Part shown: in pieces, positions 57,101 to 64,000 of the stretch
Position numbering within the stretch: position 1 is the first letter of the stretch
How the letters are laid out: every line of letters starts with the position of its first letter
The notes under the pieces: model-generated
Told to the model about the DNA's origin: nothing
Databases searched by the model: none
The model's input: the letters and a program-made list of their open reading frames with translations, nothing else
Source: Pirellulaceae bacterium
Lineage (GTDB): Bacteria; Planctomycetota; Planctomycetia; Pirellulales; Pirellulaceae
DNA length: 64,000 nucleotides
Assembly: GCA_019636385.1 (NCBI GenBank)
Contig: JAHBXT010000002.1
Location: 310,001-374,000, forward strand
Direction of reading: 5' to 3'
Made by a program: the position numbers and the translations under genes

Positions 57101-58362
57101 ATCCCACTGACGACGTAACATACACGACCACTCAAGCTGGCAGGCAGATTCTCCGCGAAATTAAGCTCGATGGCGTGGGTGTCACCCAATACCAGTTCGA
57201 TGTGGGTCAGCATGTCCGGATTACCGCTGACCAGTTGACCGATCGATCCGCCGGATGTGAGTTTTCCGGTGGTGGCTCCTACGCTGTAGTACCCGGCCGG
57301 TTGCGTTTGTCGAACCTGATAGGTGGCTGGTCGCAGACCCAGTGAACTACTGAAGGAGTAGCGACCTTGTGAGTCAGTCTGGGTGGTATGTCCGGTAGTT
57401 ACGTAGACTCCGTTTTGCAAGACGAACAATTCTACAGAAACATTAGCCAGCCGTTGTTCGTTGGCACCGATCTTCAGGTCTTCGTTCGTATCGACCCACA
57501 CAGTACCCGCCAGCGAGATGGGCTTGGGTTGCTGTTTCAGGACCAAGCCAACGCCGGTGGTTCGATCGTGCAAGCCATTATCGTCATCGCGCGGTAGTGG
57601 CAATTGCAGCGGATCCAGCAGGCGGTCATAAGCGTTCAGAAACTTTTCAACGCCGCTGGCATCTTCATAGTGCGGTGCTTTAAACTCGGCGGTAAACCTC
57701 GTGCCCTGAAATTCAATGCCTGAGGCAATCGGATCGACGCCTTCGTTGATTTCCGCGATGTCGGTTTCGCCGGGCAGCATGTGTACGACTTCATCGACAT
57801 CAATCGAAAAAATCAGCTTATCGCCTGCGGTAAAATTGGTGAATTCCAAAATCAGCAGGCTGCTGCCATCTTCTACTGTTGCTTTGACTGTGGCCGTAGG
57901 GTTTTTGGTGTGCAATTGGACCACTTTGAACGGATGGGAGCGATCAGCCCCCAGCCCTCCTGGCGCAGTATCAAATATTAAATCGCCTCGGCTCAGTCCG
58001 CGGTCATACAGGTCGGCGTCAAACACGACGCGCGTGAGCTGCGTATTGGGTGCCCCGCCGTCAAAGGTAATGATGAACTTGTCGGGTTCTAAATCGGAAC
58101 CGGAGTCGAATTCAGTGTACACCGCTCCGATACGAATATCCGCAGCCATCAATTGCCGAGGTTCAAGCTGCTCAAGCACTGCGCGGCGATTTCGCCTCTG
58201 TCTTGGAGGACGAGCCGCCGCCGATCCTGAGGAGGCTAGTGCTTGCGACCCAGTTGTGCGGAGTGGCGCGCGATCGGGTGCCGAGGCAGTAGAATCCGCC
58301 CAGCCCAGGATACGTCTAAATGTTCGTGAAATCTGCAAGGTTGGCCTCCAGCCAGCAAGCAA
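54142..58362 (-). CDS. Giant exported SdrD-B repeat protein with FG-GAP-like end
   Basis: 1406 residues. The N-terminus has a basic leader and the planctomycete exported-giant signature LEQLEPRQLMAADI (about 65-78) that marks many very large secreted proteins. After a cohesin-like region (about 80-260) come six SdrD-B (CNA-B-like) repeats of about 110 residues, starting near 284, 409, 521, 631, 744 and 856, each with G-x-V-x-x-D-x-N and a GxYxFxxLxPGxYxVxxxxPxGY core. A Pro-rich linker (about 1034-1045) leads to calcium-binding, FG-GAP/VCBS-like repeats (DFNGDGFDE, DWDGDGKDD, DFDGDGIDE, DFSGDGCDE) to the end. It is probably a cell-surface or extracellular adhesion or structural protein. Confidence 0.85.
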   Translation of the reverse strand: MLAGWRPTLQISRTFRRILGWADSTASAPDRAPLRTTGSQALASSGSAAARPPRQRRNRRAVLEQLEPRQLMAADIRIGAVYTEFDSGSDLEPDKFIITFDGGAPNTQLTRVVFDADLYDRGLSRGDLIFDTAPGGLGADRSHPFKVVQLHTKNPTATVKATVEDGSSLLILEFTNFTAGDKLIFSIDVDEVVHMLPGETDIAEINEGVDPIASGIEFQGTRFTAEFKAPHYEDASGVEKFLNAYDRLLDPLQLPLPRDDDNGLHDRTTGVGLVLKQQPKPISLAGTVWVDTNEDLKIGANEQRLANVSVELFVLQNGVYVTTGHTTQTDSQGRYSFSSSLGLRPATYQVRQTQPAGYYSVGATTGKLTSGGSIGQLVSGNPDMLTHIELVLGDTHAIELNFAENLPASLSGRVCYVVSGMDCLSEDAVRAPQAQVLIELLDSSGKVVASTRTAADGTYQFSNLRAGTYTVRQTNQAGFIDGVAKPGSAGGTVADPNTITQIIIGGGGLLTDYNFCDLQPAQVSGHVYFDANNNGQRDNGELPLGNVLIQLWDSSGKVVGTTRTNSAGFYSFNNLRPGIYRITEQTPADYHPGRASAGSLGGTTDATGDVIAEIRLGSGAQGINYDFGELLLGSIQGRVIADTNGNCIIDAQGDMPLPGVRIELLDRNGTIITYVLTDAQGYYRFDNLTPDTYTVREIQPAGYFQGGQRAGSGGGDASIADLISQIIVQPGARLVDYNFCEVPPAQISGQVFFDRNQDCVRNEDEPPIAGVVLTLLDPSGNVIGTTTTDAQGQYQFTNLRAGNYTIRQTQPAGYLQGGQKAGSGGGIDAVQDEISAIIIGAGANLVHYDFCELLPARLSGYVYQDGPTIKTVFGQFPANIQGTHDGRRTDDDRPIAGVVLRLLDRHGQPVSSNLALPGTYSGPFIEAKTDHNGYYEFAGLPPGIYHVLQTQPEDYLDWIDSPGTTGGRVLPNQADIDQFLDSLAPAHPLRQLGAAQLRDAIFAIELQVGEHSMENNFSEVQTEPIFPPPPPLPPPPLLERPLVDRELFPGLQPILWQPLRWAPLPLIVGGGHLPEMTWHLSVVNGGFPRGMRNGDPISPETVQDQANLLDVQSWTVRGMRSSQYRFTSLTPNTPDSESPAAFYLQGATPLMGDFNGDGFDELALFLDGEWFIDINGNGRWDEEDIWLKLGTKGDQPVVGDWDGDGKDDIGIFGHKWTGDDRALAVEPGMPDPQNFVRTQRPKNIPRGPDETPDSPRLMQPRRDGQGRADVIDHVFRFGSARDIAVSGDFNGDGVSTIGTFRDGQWNLDTNGDGKLNERSFLGQPGDLPLVGDFDGDGIDELAVVRGNRVLVDSNRNGRFDATDRVFELDSTDGTVIVGDFSGDGCDEPALYQSPDQRRLQARRQAG

Positions 58363-58420
58363 CGGTCGCGGTGTGTGGTTCTGCAGTCAAGTTGCCGCGC
58401 GACAATCCTTGTCCTGAGGG

Positions 58421-59551
58421 TTACCGTATTTTCAACTTTGAATCCAACTTGATTGGCGTCCGCGAAGTTGGGATGCTGCGCTGCGCGCGGCGTTGTTCCA
58501 GCTCCAGCAGGTTCCAAACGCGAACCGTAGTGTCAAATGAGCCACTTGCCAGAAAGTCGCCGCAGGGAGCCATCACGGATACCGTGCCGTAGTGCCCCTC
58601 TAACTCTGCAATAATGGTGGCCGACTGAGCGTCATATAGTCGAATATTGTTGTCCGCGCCGGCCACCGCCACCAAATAGTCGTTGACCAGGCACAACGAC
58701 ATCATCTTGGAGGCGGCTAATTCGTGGCTCCACAACATTTGTCCGGCTGCAATGTCATAGCGGACAACACGTCGATCCTCGCCGGCACTGGTTATCCAGT
58801 TGCCGTCGGCGGAAAACGCGGCTGTATGAATTCGGGATAGATGTGCCTTGTAACTGACCAGTGCTTGACCGGAGGTTGCATCCCACACATGGACATGTCC
58901 ATCGCGACTGGCTGACAATAAGCGCGCACCGTCGGGACTAAATCGCACACAACGCTGATCGTTGGTGCTACAAGACAAACGCTGAACGTAGACTTCGTTT
59001 TGCAAATCATATACCAGAAGTTCATCGGAAAAACCGCCGATGGCCAGTAAATTCTGTGCCGTGGTGACGCTGATGCTGCGAATGGCGTAGGGCACGATCA
59101 CTAGTTCTTGCGATTCAAGGGGCTCAGTGTACTTCCATCGTAAAACGCGACCGTCATTTCCAGCCGAATACAGTTCAGGCGTCTGGGCACCTTCTGGGTA
59201 GACAAACAACAGCGACTGAATCCAATCGTGATGACCAATAACCGTTTGCACTGTCTGACCGCTTTGGCAGTCGATAATGCGAATCGCGTGATCGTCTCCT
59301 GCGACCGCTAAAAACCGCCCATCTTCAGTACCGGTAATCGCTGAAATGACCGGAGCCGAAGTTGAATTTGGTAGTCGCTCAAATTGAATCTCATGTGATT
59401 GCAAATCGCGCATGGCGTGTGAACTGTCCACCGTGGCCGTGTTCACGGGACGCCCCGGAGGTTGGGCCACGACGGGCAGCGCACTGAGCCAAGCGATCGC
59501 TACCACGATTGCATATGACTGCGCAGGTAAGAGAATCCGCCTGATTCTCAT
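58421..59551 (-). CDS. Exported WD40 repeat protein
   Basis: About 376 residues with an N-terminal signal peptide (LLPAQSYAIVVAIAWLSALPVVAQ). At least six WD40-type blades can be read (GH..I..L, DDHAIRIIDCQSG, RDGHVHVWDATSG, EDRRVVRYDIAAG, ADNNIRLYDAQSA, FDTTVRVWNLLE), enough for one propeller. It has no attached catalytic domain. A periplasmic scaffold is the usual guess for this type. The ATG at 59551 has AAGGAG before it. It starts divergently from the amidohydrolase gene. Confidence 0.85.
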   Translation of the reverse strand: MRIRRILLPAQSYAIVVAIAWLSALPVVAQPPGRPVNTATVDSSHAMRDLQSHEIQFERLPNSTSAPVISAITGTEDGRFLAVAGDDHAIRIIDCQSGQTVQTVIGHHDWIQSLLFVYPEGAQTPELYSAGNDGRVLRWKYTEPLESQELVIVPYAIRSISVTTAQNLLAIGGFSDELLVYDLQNEVYVQRLSCSTNDQRCVRFSPDGARLLSASRDGHVHVWDATSGQALVSYKAHLSRIHTAAFSADGNWITSAGEDRRVVRYDIAAGQMLWSHELAASKMMSLCLVNDYLVAVAGADNNIRLYDAQSATIIAELEGHYGTVSVMAPCGDFLASGSFDTTVRVWNLLELEQRRAQRSIPTSRTPIKLDSKLKIR

Positions 59552-59788
59552 GCTAAATCCCACTCCTTGAAAGACATCCGCCATCAGCTGGCGTCGGTAG
59601 TAACCAATAGTCCGCACGCCTTAGCGGCTACACCGATCTGCACGCTTCAACCAATATCGGAGTTTCGACATGCAATCTAAATCTGATTTGTTAAACTTTA
59701 ACACTGGCGTCAACCTTTCCGTGTTTTCAGGTCCCTGCTACGACACCTATTACGACAAAGGCTAGCAATGGCAGGGTGGGGTCGAATC

Positions 59789-61042
59789 ATGAAGATTCTC
59801 AGCAAGGCAGCGGGTTACGGTGCCCGAAGAATTCGGGCAGTGCAAGGGTACGCAGCTTTAACTCTAGGGTGTTATTTTTCCTTCGCGGGAACTCTGCTGT
59901 CGCAGGAGCCGGTAAGCGAGACGCCCGGGGTAATGACGCTTGACCGGTTCCACCCACAGCCACGGGCCGCACTGCGAACGACTCAGCTCGCTCACGCCAA
60001 ATTTCCCGTAGTGGATGTACATTCCCACTTTTGGTTACGACTGCGCCACGATCCGCAGCAGTTGCATGGGTTTATCCAACTTATGGATCGCCAGCGCATC
60101 GCCGTTTGTGCCAGTTTGGATGGAATGCTTGGACAGCGGTTGGACGATCATATGAGCTACCTGTGGACCGAGTATCGCGACCGCTTCGTAATATTCGCCA
60201 ATGTCGATTGGCAGGGTGACGGAAAAGCGGATGATCCTGCCAGTTGGGATTGCCACCGTCCCGATTTTGCACACCGCGTGTCAATGCAACTTGAGAATGC
60301 CAAGCAGCGTGGTGTATCTGGTGTCAAGGTATTTAAGGCCTTTGGATTAGAGTATCGCAATCCCGATGGATCGCTCATCGCAGTGGACGATCCGCGGTTT
60401 GATCCGATCTGGCACGTGTGTGGACAGCTTGGGTTGCCAGTGCTCATCCACACCGCCGACCCCAGCGCCTTTTTCGAGCCGATCACGGCCCAGAACGAAC
60501 GCTACGAAGAGCTATCGCGACATCCCGAGTGGCATTTTCCAGCGGATCGCTTTCCATCGCGAGTCGCCTTGCATGAGGCTCGCCGGCGGCTCATTGCGCG
60601 ACACGCCGGCACGACCTTCATCGCTGCTCATGCCGCTTTTGACGGTGAAGACTTGGACGCCACGGCGCGGTTGCTGGATATCTATCCCAACGTTGTCCTA
60701 GACATCGCGTCGCGCATCAGTGAGCTGGGACGTCAGCCCTATTCGGCGCGAGAATTTATGATCCGCTATCAGGATCGCATCTTGTTCGCAACCGATGGCC
60801 CGTGGCCTGAAGCGCGTTATCAACTGTACTGGCGGTTTCTTGAGACGCGCGACGAGTATTTTCCATACTCGGAGAAGGCCATCCCGCCGCAAGGGATTTG
60901 GCGAATCTATGGAGTTGACCTCCCCGACGTAGTACTTCGCAAAATCTATCATGCAAACGCAGCTCGGCTAATTCCGGGTGTCGCCGAGCGCCTGCATCGC
61001 TGGCAAGCAGCCAATCCAGCGGCCAATCCGCTAACTCCATAG
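59789..61042 (+). CDS. Exported amidohydrolase (Amidohydro_2 type)
   Basis: 417 residues. Signal peptide (YAALTLGCYFSFAGTLLSQ). The metal-binding blocks of the amidohydrolase-2 family are present: VVDVHSHFW (HxH), LIHTADP (His), FIAAHAAFDGED (His) and LFATDGPW (Asp). It should be a TIM-barrel, metal-dependent hydrolase or decarboxylase; the substrate is unknown. Export signal aside, it resembles members acting on small aromatic or lactone compounds. The ATG at 59789 is chosen over 59768, where the extra residues do not help the leader. Confidence 0.88.
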   Translation: MKILSKAAGYGARRIRAVQGYAALTLGCYFSFAGTLLSQEPVSETPGVMTLDRFHPQPRAALRTTQLAHAKFPVVDVHSHFWLRLRHDPQQLHGFIQLMDRQRIAVCASLDGMLGQRLDDHMSYLWTEYRDRFVIFANVDWQGDGKADDPASWDCHRPDFAHRVSMQLENAKQRGVSGVKVFKAFGLEYRNPDGSLIAVDDPRFDPIWHVCGQLGLPVLIHTADPSAFFEPITAQNERYEELSRHPEWHFPADRFPSRVALHEARRRLIARHAGTTFIAAHAAFDGEDLDATARLLDIYPNVVLDIASRISELGRQPYSAREFMIRYQDRILFATDGPWPEARYQLYWRFLETRDEYFPYSEKAIPPQGIWRIYGVDLPDVVLRKIYHANAARLIPGVAERLHRWQAANPAANPLTP

Positions 61043-61189
61043 TGTGGCAAATCACGTTTTTACCCAGAAGGCGTGTGTGAGCGACCTGAACTTTCAAGTC
61101 AGTGTGCTGCATCGGCCGCAATTCTGCCTGGTGACGGTCACCTCAATCTTGTGCCAGGCGTGATCTGCCCAGGGGGGCAACGTCGTGCA

Positions 61190-61975
61190 TTACCTGGATG
61201 GAATTCGCGCCTTCAGCCGTTGCGATAACTCACGCCGATCTTGATGAGTGGGGAACGAAAAATAGTGGCCAGAACAATTCGCCAGTGATGTTTGAGTTTC
61301 GTTGTTCTTGACTCTCAATATCGTCTCGTTCAAATGTTCTGCGGCCATGTTGAACAACTGTCGGCTCAGCGATGCCTCGTCTACTCCCGTTTGAATCTGC
61401 AGCGCATACTGGGCGACGATTGGACCTTGGTCAATTTTGGCCGTCATTCGTTGGAATGTCACACCGGACTGTGATTCAGCGTGATATAGCACCCAGAATA
61501 CTGGCGCTGGTCCGCGATACTTGGGCAGCAAACTCGGATGGATATTCAGCCCACCGTATTTGGGAATCGCCAATGTCGGCCTGGATAGAATCTGTTTGCA
61601 GATGCACACAATTAATAAATCAACGCCAGATTGTTGCAAGTGCTGTTGCACCAACTGGCTGTTCATATTATCGACCATCGAATGCGGCAATCCTCTAAAT
61701 ATCACCAGTTCCAAAGGAGATTGCGGTCGCATCCAGCCGCAGGGTAGCCATTTGCTAAGCACGATCCGCAACTTGCCGAATACCAACTGAGCTGCCTTCG
61801 TCAGTAGCTTGCGGAATCCGAATTCACGGATTGTTTTCCGTAGTGATTGTCGGCCTTGAGTCAGTGTGTCGAAGAAATAGACATGCGCCAGCTCGACCTG
61901 GTCGCTCATTGTCAGGCGATCTAGGACGACCAAGTTATCGCGTGATGTACGATTAGTGAGAAAAGCTACACGCAT
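61190..61975 (-). CDS. Formyltransferase-family protein
   Basis: 261 residues with the catalytic triad of formyltransferases: N144, H146 and D182 in GLNIHPSLLPKYRGPAPVFW ... KIDQGPIVAQY. It lacks the C-terminal tRNA-binding domain of methionyl-tRNA formyltransferase and carries a basic insertion around residues 45-85. A sugar- or other small-molecule formyltransferase that uses N10-formyl-tetrahydrofolate is likely. The nearby gene context does not show its substrate. A SVAM extension to 61987 is possible. Confidence 0.8.
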   Translation of the reverse strand: MRVAFLTNRTSRDNLVVLDRLTMSDQVELAHVYFFDTLTQGRQSLRKTIREFGFRKLLTKAAQLVFGKLRIVLSKWLPCGWMRPQSPLELVIFRGLPHSMVDNMNSQLVQQHLQQSGVDLLIVCICKQILSRPTLAIPKYGGLNIHPSLLPKYRGPAPVFWVLYHAESQSGVTFQRMTAKIDQGPIVAQYALQIQTGVDEASLSRQLFNMAAEHLNETILRVKNNETQTSLANCSGHYFSFPTHQDRRELSQRLKARIPSR

Positions 61976-62128
61976 GGCAACACTCAAAAGTCCCGATCTG
62001 TCACTAGGCAGCTGTCAATCAACAAAGTCATGACAGCATTGTAACTCGATCGCTGACCTACTGAAGGTGAGCCAGTTTCCTCGCGAATAGTCGAAAGTAC
62101 GCTTGTTCAGTCAGTTGAAACGGTTACG

Positions 62129-63259
62129 TCAGAACAGACGATGGACGTGGTTGTCCATGCGCCGACGTCGCAAGCAAGTTGTCAGTAAGACAATTCCTGC
62201 CAGCACGCCTGTTGAGGGTTCGGGTACCGTCTCGGTAGACAAAGACAGCAGCACGTCGTAGCGGTGCACTGCACCGTTGGGCATATCCGGGAATGTCCAG
62301 CGCATCGCCCCGGAAACCCATCTCGGCGGCGTAGCCATATCAAATAGGTCCAACCCACTCAGTGCATCGGCCTCGACCGACAGATGCACGCCAACACTGG
62401 GCTTGCCCGCTACATGGCTGTCTATCCCTTCGATACCATAACGCCCAACTTCCCAGCCCGTGGGCAGTCGCGACGAATGCATCGACAAAATGTCGTCGTG
62501 CATATATGAGCCGATTACACTTAGTCCACGCAACGACACATCGTAGTGGTAGGCTGCCAATGGCCCACCGTAGGGTCGATCGTCGTAAACGGCTCGCGTT
62601 GACTGCAGGCCGTGAAGGAATTGAAAAGCATGTACATCCGTCAACAACCCGCCAGAAATGTTGACAAGTTCATAGGCTTGATGAAGTATGTAGCGATTGC
62701 TGGTCTTGCTAACACCTGGGCCAAACGCGCTCTTGGGAGTCATCCCCTGCTCGATCCCGATACCAGTATCGAAAAATTGATAGGTCATGGATACGCTCAA
62801 GTCCGCGTTGCTTATCGTGGAAGTAAACACCTCAAATCCCGAAGCATTGAAGACCCCGGTGCCTGCAATCGGTGTGACAATCGCAAAGTCGGAATTTGTC
62901 AGCCAATTTGGGGCGATGAAATGCGGCTCAAGCCAAGTTGTCCCCTTGGGGACTCCGCCCTTGCTGTAGTTGAAAGCCGCCGCCCATTCTCCCGACAAGT
63001 ACTCGCGTCCTACAAATAGTGGACGCTGGTCGAATAGTAAGTCAGCATATCCATGTGAGGTCAAGGTAATCGACCAAGCTGGATTAAATATCTCAAGCTG
63101 CGCGCTACATCGCGAGGCCGGCGACAGCAATAAACAGAACACTACCAGCCACAACACTCGTCTGACAGTTGGACAGCTCGATAGACATTGATGGCCGGAC
63201 AACCAGCCAGCAAACATACGGCGACTTTCAATCCGAGCACATGATGTGATGCGAAGCAT
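62129..63259 (-). CDS. PEP-CTERM exported protein
   Basis: 376 residues. A signal peptide lies at about 30-53 (RRVLWLVVFCLLLSPASRCSA). The C-terminus is a complete PEP-CTERM sorting tail: VPEPST, a hydrophobic helix (GVLAGIVLLTTCL) and RRRR, followed by an unusual 9-residue extension. Such tails are cut by an exosortase, so the organism should encode one elsewhere. The middle part is beta-rich and not recognised. The ATG at 63259 has AGGGG 7 bases upstream. Confidence 0.85.
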   Translation of the reverse strand: MLRITSCARIESRRMFAGWLSGHQCLSSCPTVRRVLWLVVFCLLLSPASRCSAQLEIFNPAWSITLTSHGYADLLFDQRPLFVGREYLSGEWAAAFNYSKGGVPKGTTWLEPHFIAPNWLTNSDFAIVTPIAGTGVFNASGFEVFTSTISNADLSVSMTYQFFDTGIGIEQGMTPKSAFGPGVSKTSNRYILHQAYELVNISGGLLTDVHAFQFLHGLQSTRAVYDDRPYGGPLAAYHYDVSLRGLSVIGSYMHDDILSMHSSRLPTGWEVGRYGIEGIDSHVAGKPSVGVHLSVEADALSGLDLFDMATPPRWVSGAMRWTFPDMPNGAVHRYDVLLSLSTETVPEPSTGVLAGIVLLTTCLRRRRMDNHVHRLF

Positions 63260-63807
63260 AGAGCACCCCTAATGGTTAAGAACACAAACAGTCCAGCGCA
63301 AAAAACCAAACGACCTGCTAACTCAAGCGGCAAAGTCTGTAGGGCAATCTGGCTGAGACTTGGCCTCGTGCTGTGCAACAGCTCCGTCTTGACCTCAGGC
63401 TTTTTCAACGCAACCAGCGCCTCAATTCAATCAAGGCGACAATCGGATCAGAACGACGTTAATTTATTTCAGATAACGCGGAACGAGAGCAAAGCAGGTC
63501 AGTCCCGCATCGACATATAGTCGCAATTATTAGATGTAGCGCTGCCGCGAGGCGTGACAGGTACATTGGTCGTTAATCTATCCTGGTCTCAGGTGTATGT
63601 CAATTTTTTAGCTCGCTGGCCCCCAATTTGGCTAGAATTCCGTTAGCCGCTACAATGCAGCATTCAACCTAGTAAGCAACTGCCCCAAATTTCAGAAACG
63701 GCTTCATTATCGCCAGCCAATTCAGCGAAGCAGGCCCGCCAATAGATGGTCCAGATACAACTGCCTGGATCGATGAATGTCTATCGATTCGCAGAGATCA
63801 TTTGTTC
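63260..63807. other. Intergenic region, no gene seen
   Basis: About 550 bases between the divergent PEP-CTERM and decarboxylase genes. The short open frames here have no family likeness and poor codon character, and I saw no strong inverted repeat. It must hold promoters for both genes. Confidence 0.5.
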
Positions 63808-64000
63808 ATGGAGCAAGTGAACCTGGCGAAACTGACCTGCCGGTTCGGATCGCCGCTGTTCGTGTTCAGCGAAGATCAACTGCGGCGCAATATCCGGCAA
63901 TTCCAGCAGTCCTTTTCGGCCCACTGGCCTGATGGACCCGTGAAAATCATGCCAGCGGCCAAAGCCAATTGGTTACCGGCGATCCAGCGCATCGTGGCTC
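63808..64000 (+). CDS. Diaminopimelate/ornithine decarboxylase-like protein, partial
   Basis: Only the first 64 residues are in the window. GSPLFVFSEDQLRRNIRQFQ and then KIMPAAKANWLPAIQ match the N-terminal barrel start of class III PLP-dependent decarboxylases (LysA, SpeA-like), with K52 as the probable PLP-binding lysine in the AxKAN motif. A carboxynorspermidine or other decarboxylase of this fold cannot be ruled out. The ATG at 63808 is the only in-frame ATG; a TTG at 63802 is the only near alternative. Confidence 0.75.
   Translation, partial: MEQVNLAKLTCRFGSPLFVFSEDQLRRNIRQFQQSFSAHWPDGPVKIMPAAKANWLPAIQRIVA

Noticed and set aside
61130..61142. GGTGAC-G-GTCACC palindrome between two convergent genes
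   Set aside because: Short (13 bp), at the 3' ends of both genes where an operator is unlikely; probably chance.

Overview
The window looks like chromosomal DNA of a planctomycete, most probably of the Pirellulaceae (Rhodopirellula/Blastopirellula type). I infer this from the gene families. They include two DUF1501 proteins with twin-arginine leaders, a DUF1549/DUF1553 cytochrome, a PVC-type heme/propeller protein, an SHD1-domain protein, a large secreted SdrD-B repeat protein whose N-terminus carries the LEPRQLMAAD motif, a PEP-CTERM protein, and many secreted proteins next to ordinary housekeeping genes. Gene density is high, base composition is even, and I see no complete insertion sequence, prophage, rRNA operon or CRISPR array.

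Layout. 0.3-8 kb: an FHA-EAL signalling protein, purF and proB (divergent, with two palindromes between them), a protein with a C-terminal UVR motif, a small HEXXH metallopeptidase-like protein, and metK. 8-16 kb: an unknown membrane protein, an SHD1-domain exported protein, mnmE, and a very large exported redox protein (TIM barrel, cytochrome c, propeller, cupredoxin). 16-20 kb (minus strand): a STAS antagonist, an RsbW-like kinase and uvrA in a tight row, then divergent clpB with a strong hairpin in front of it. 22.6-27 kb (minus): a flgN-like gene, flgK and an enlarged flgL. 27-34 kb: an ATP-grasp ligase, an RluA-type pseudouridine synthase, a MoCo-carrier-like protein, a TauE/SafE permease, ilvB and a UbiA-type prenyltransferase. 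34-34.65 kb: a small toxin-antitoxin locus whose antitoxin gene is frameshifted. 34.8-46.5 kb: DUF1501, PVC cytochrome, pterin dehydratase, carboxylesterase, amidase, a GDPD-like secreted protein and a Gfo/Idh/MocA oxidoreductase. 46.7 kb: a tRNA with anticodon CAT. 47.2-54 kb: a DUF1549/DUF1553-LamG cytochrome with its DUF1501 partner, DUF2237, a Lon-N-domain protein and a small membrane protein. 54-64 kb: the SdrD-B protein, a WD40 protein, an amidohydrolase, a formyltransferase-like protein, a PEP-CTERM protein, and the start of a diaminopimelate-decarboxylase-like gene cut by the window edge.

How it works together. Most genes are housekeeping (purine, proline, SAM and branched-chain amino-acid synthesis, tRNA modification, DNA repair, chaperone, flagellum). 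The distinctive part is the exported machinery for degradation and redox chemistry typical of Pirellulaceae: heme proteins with CxxCH motifs joined to propellers, LamG or cupredoxin domains, and DUF1501 partners. No single locus is clearly a new system. The best candidates for a second look are the 1391-residue heme/cupredoxin protein, the STAS/RsbW/uvrA gene row, the frameshifted antitoxin with its palindromic promoter, the hairpin before clpB, and the enlarged FlgL. All functions are inferred from reading the sequence; no database search was run.
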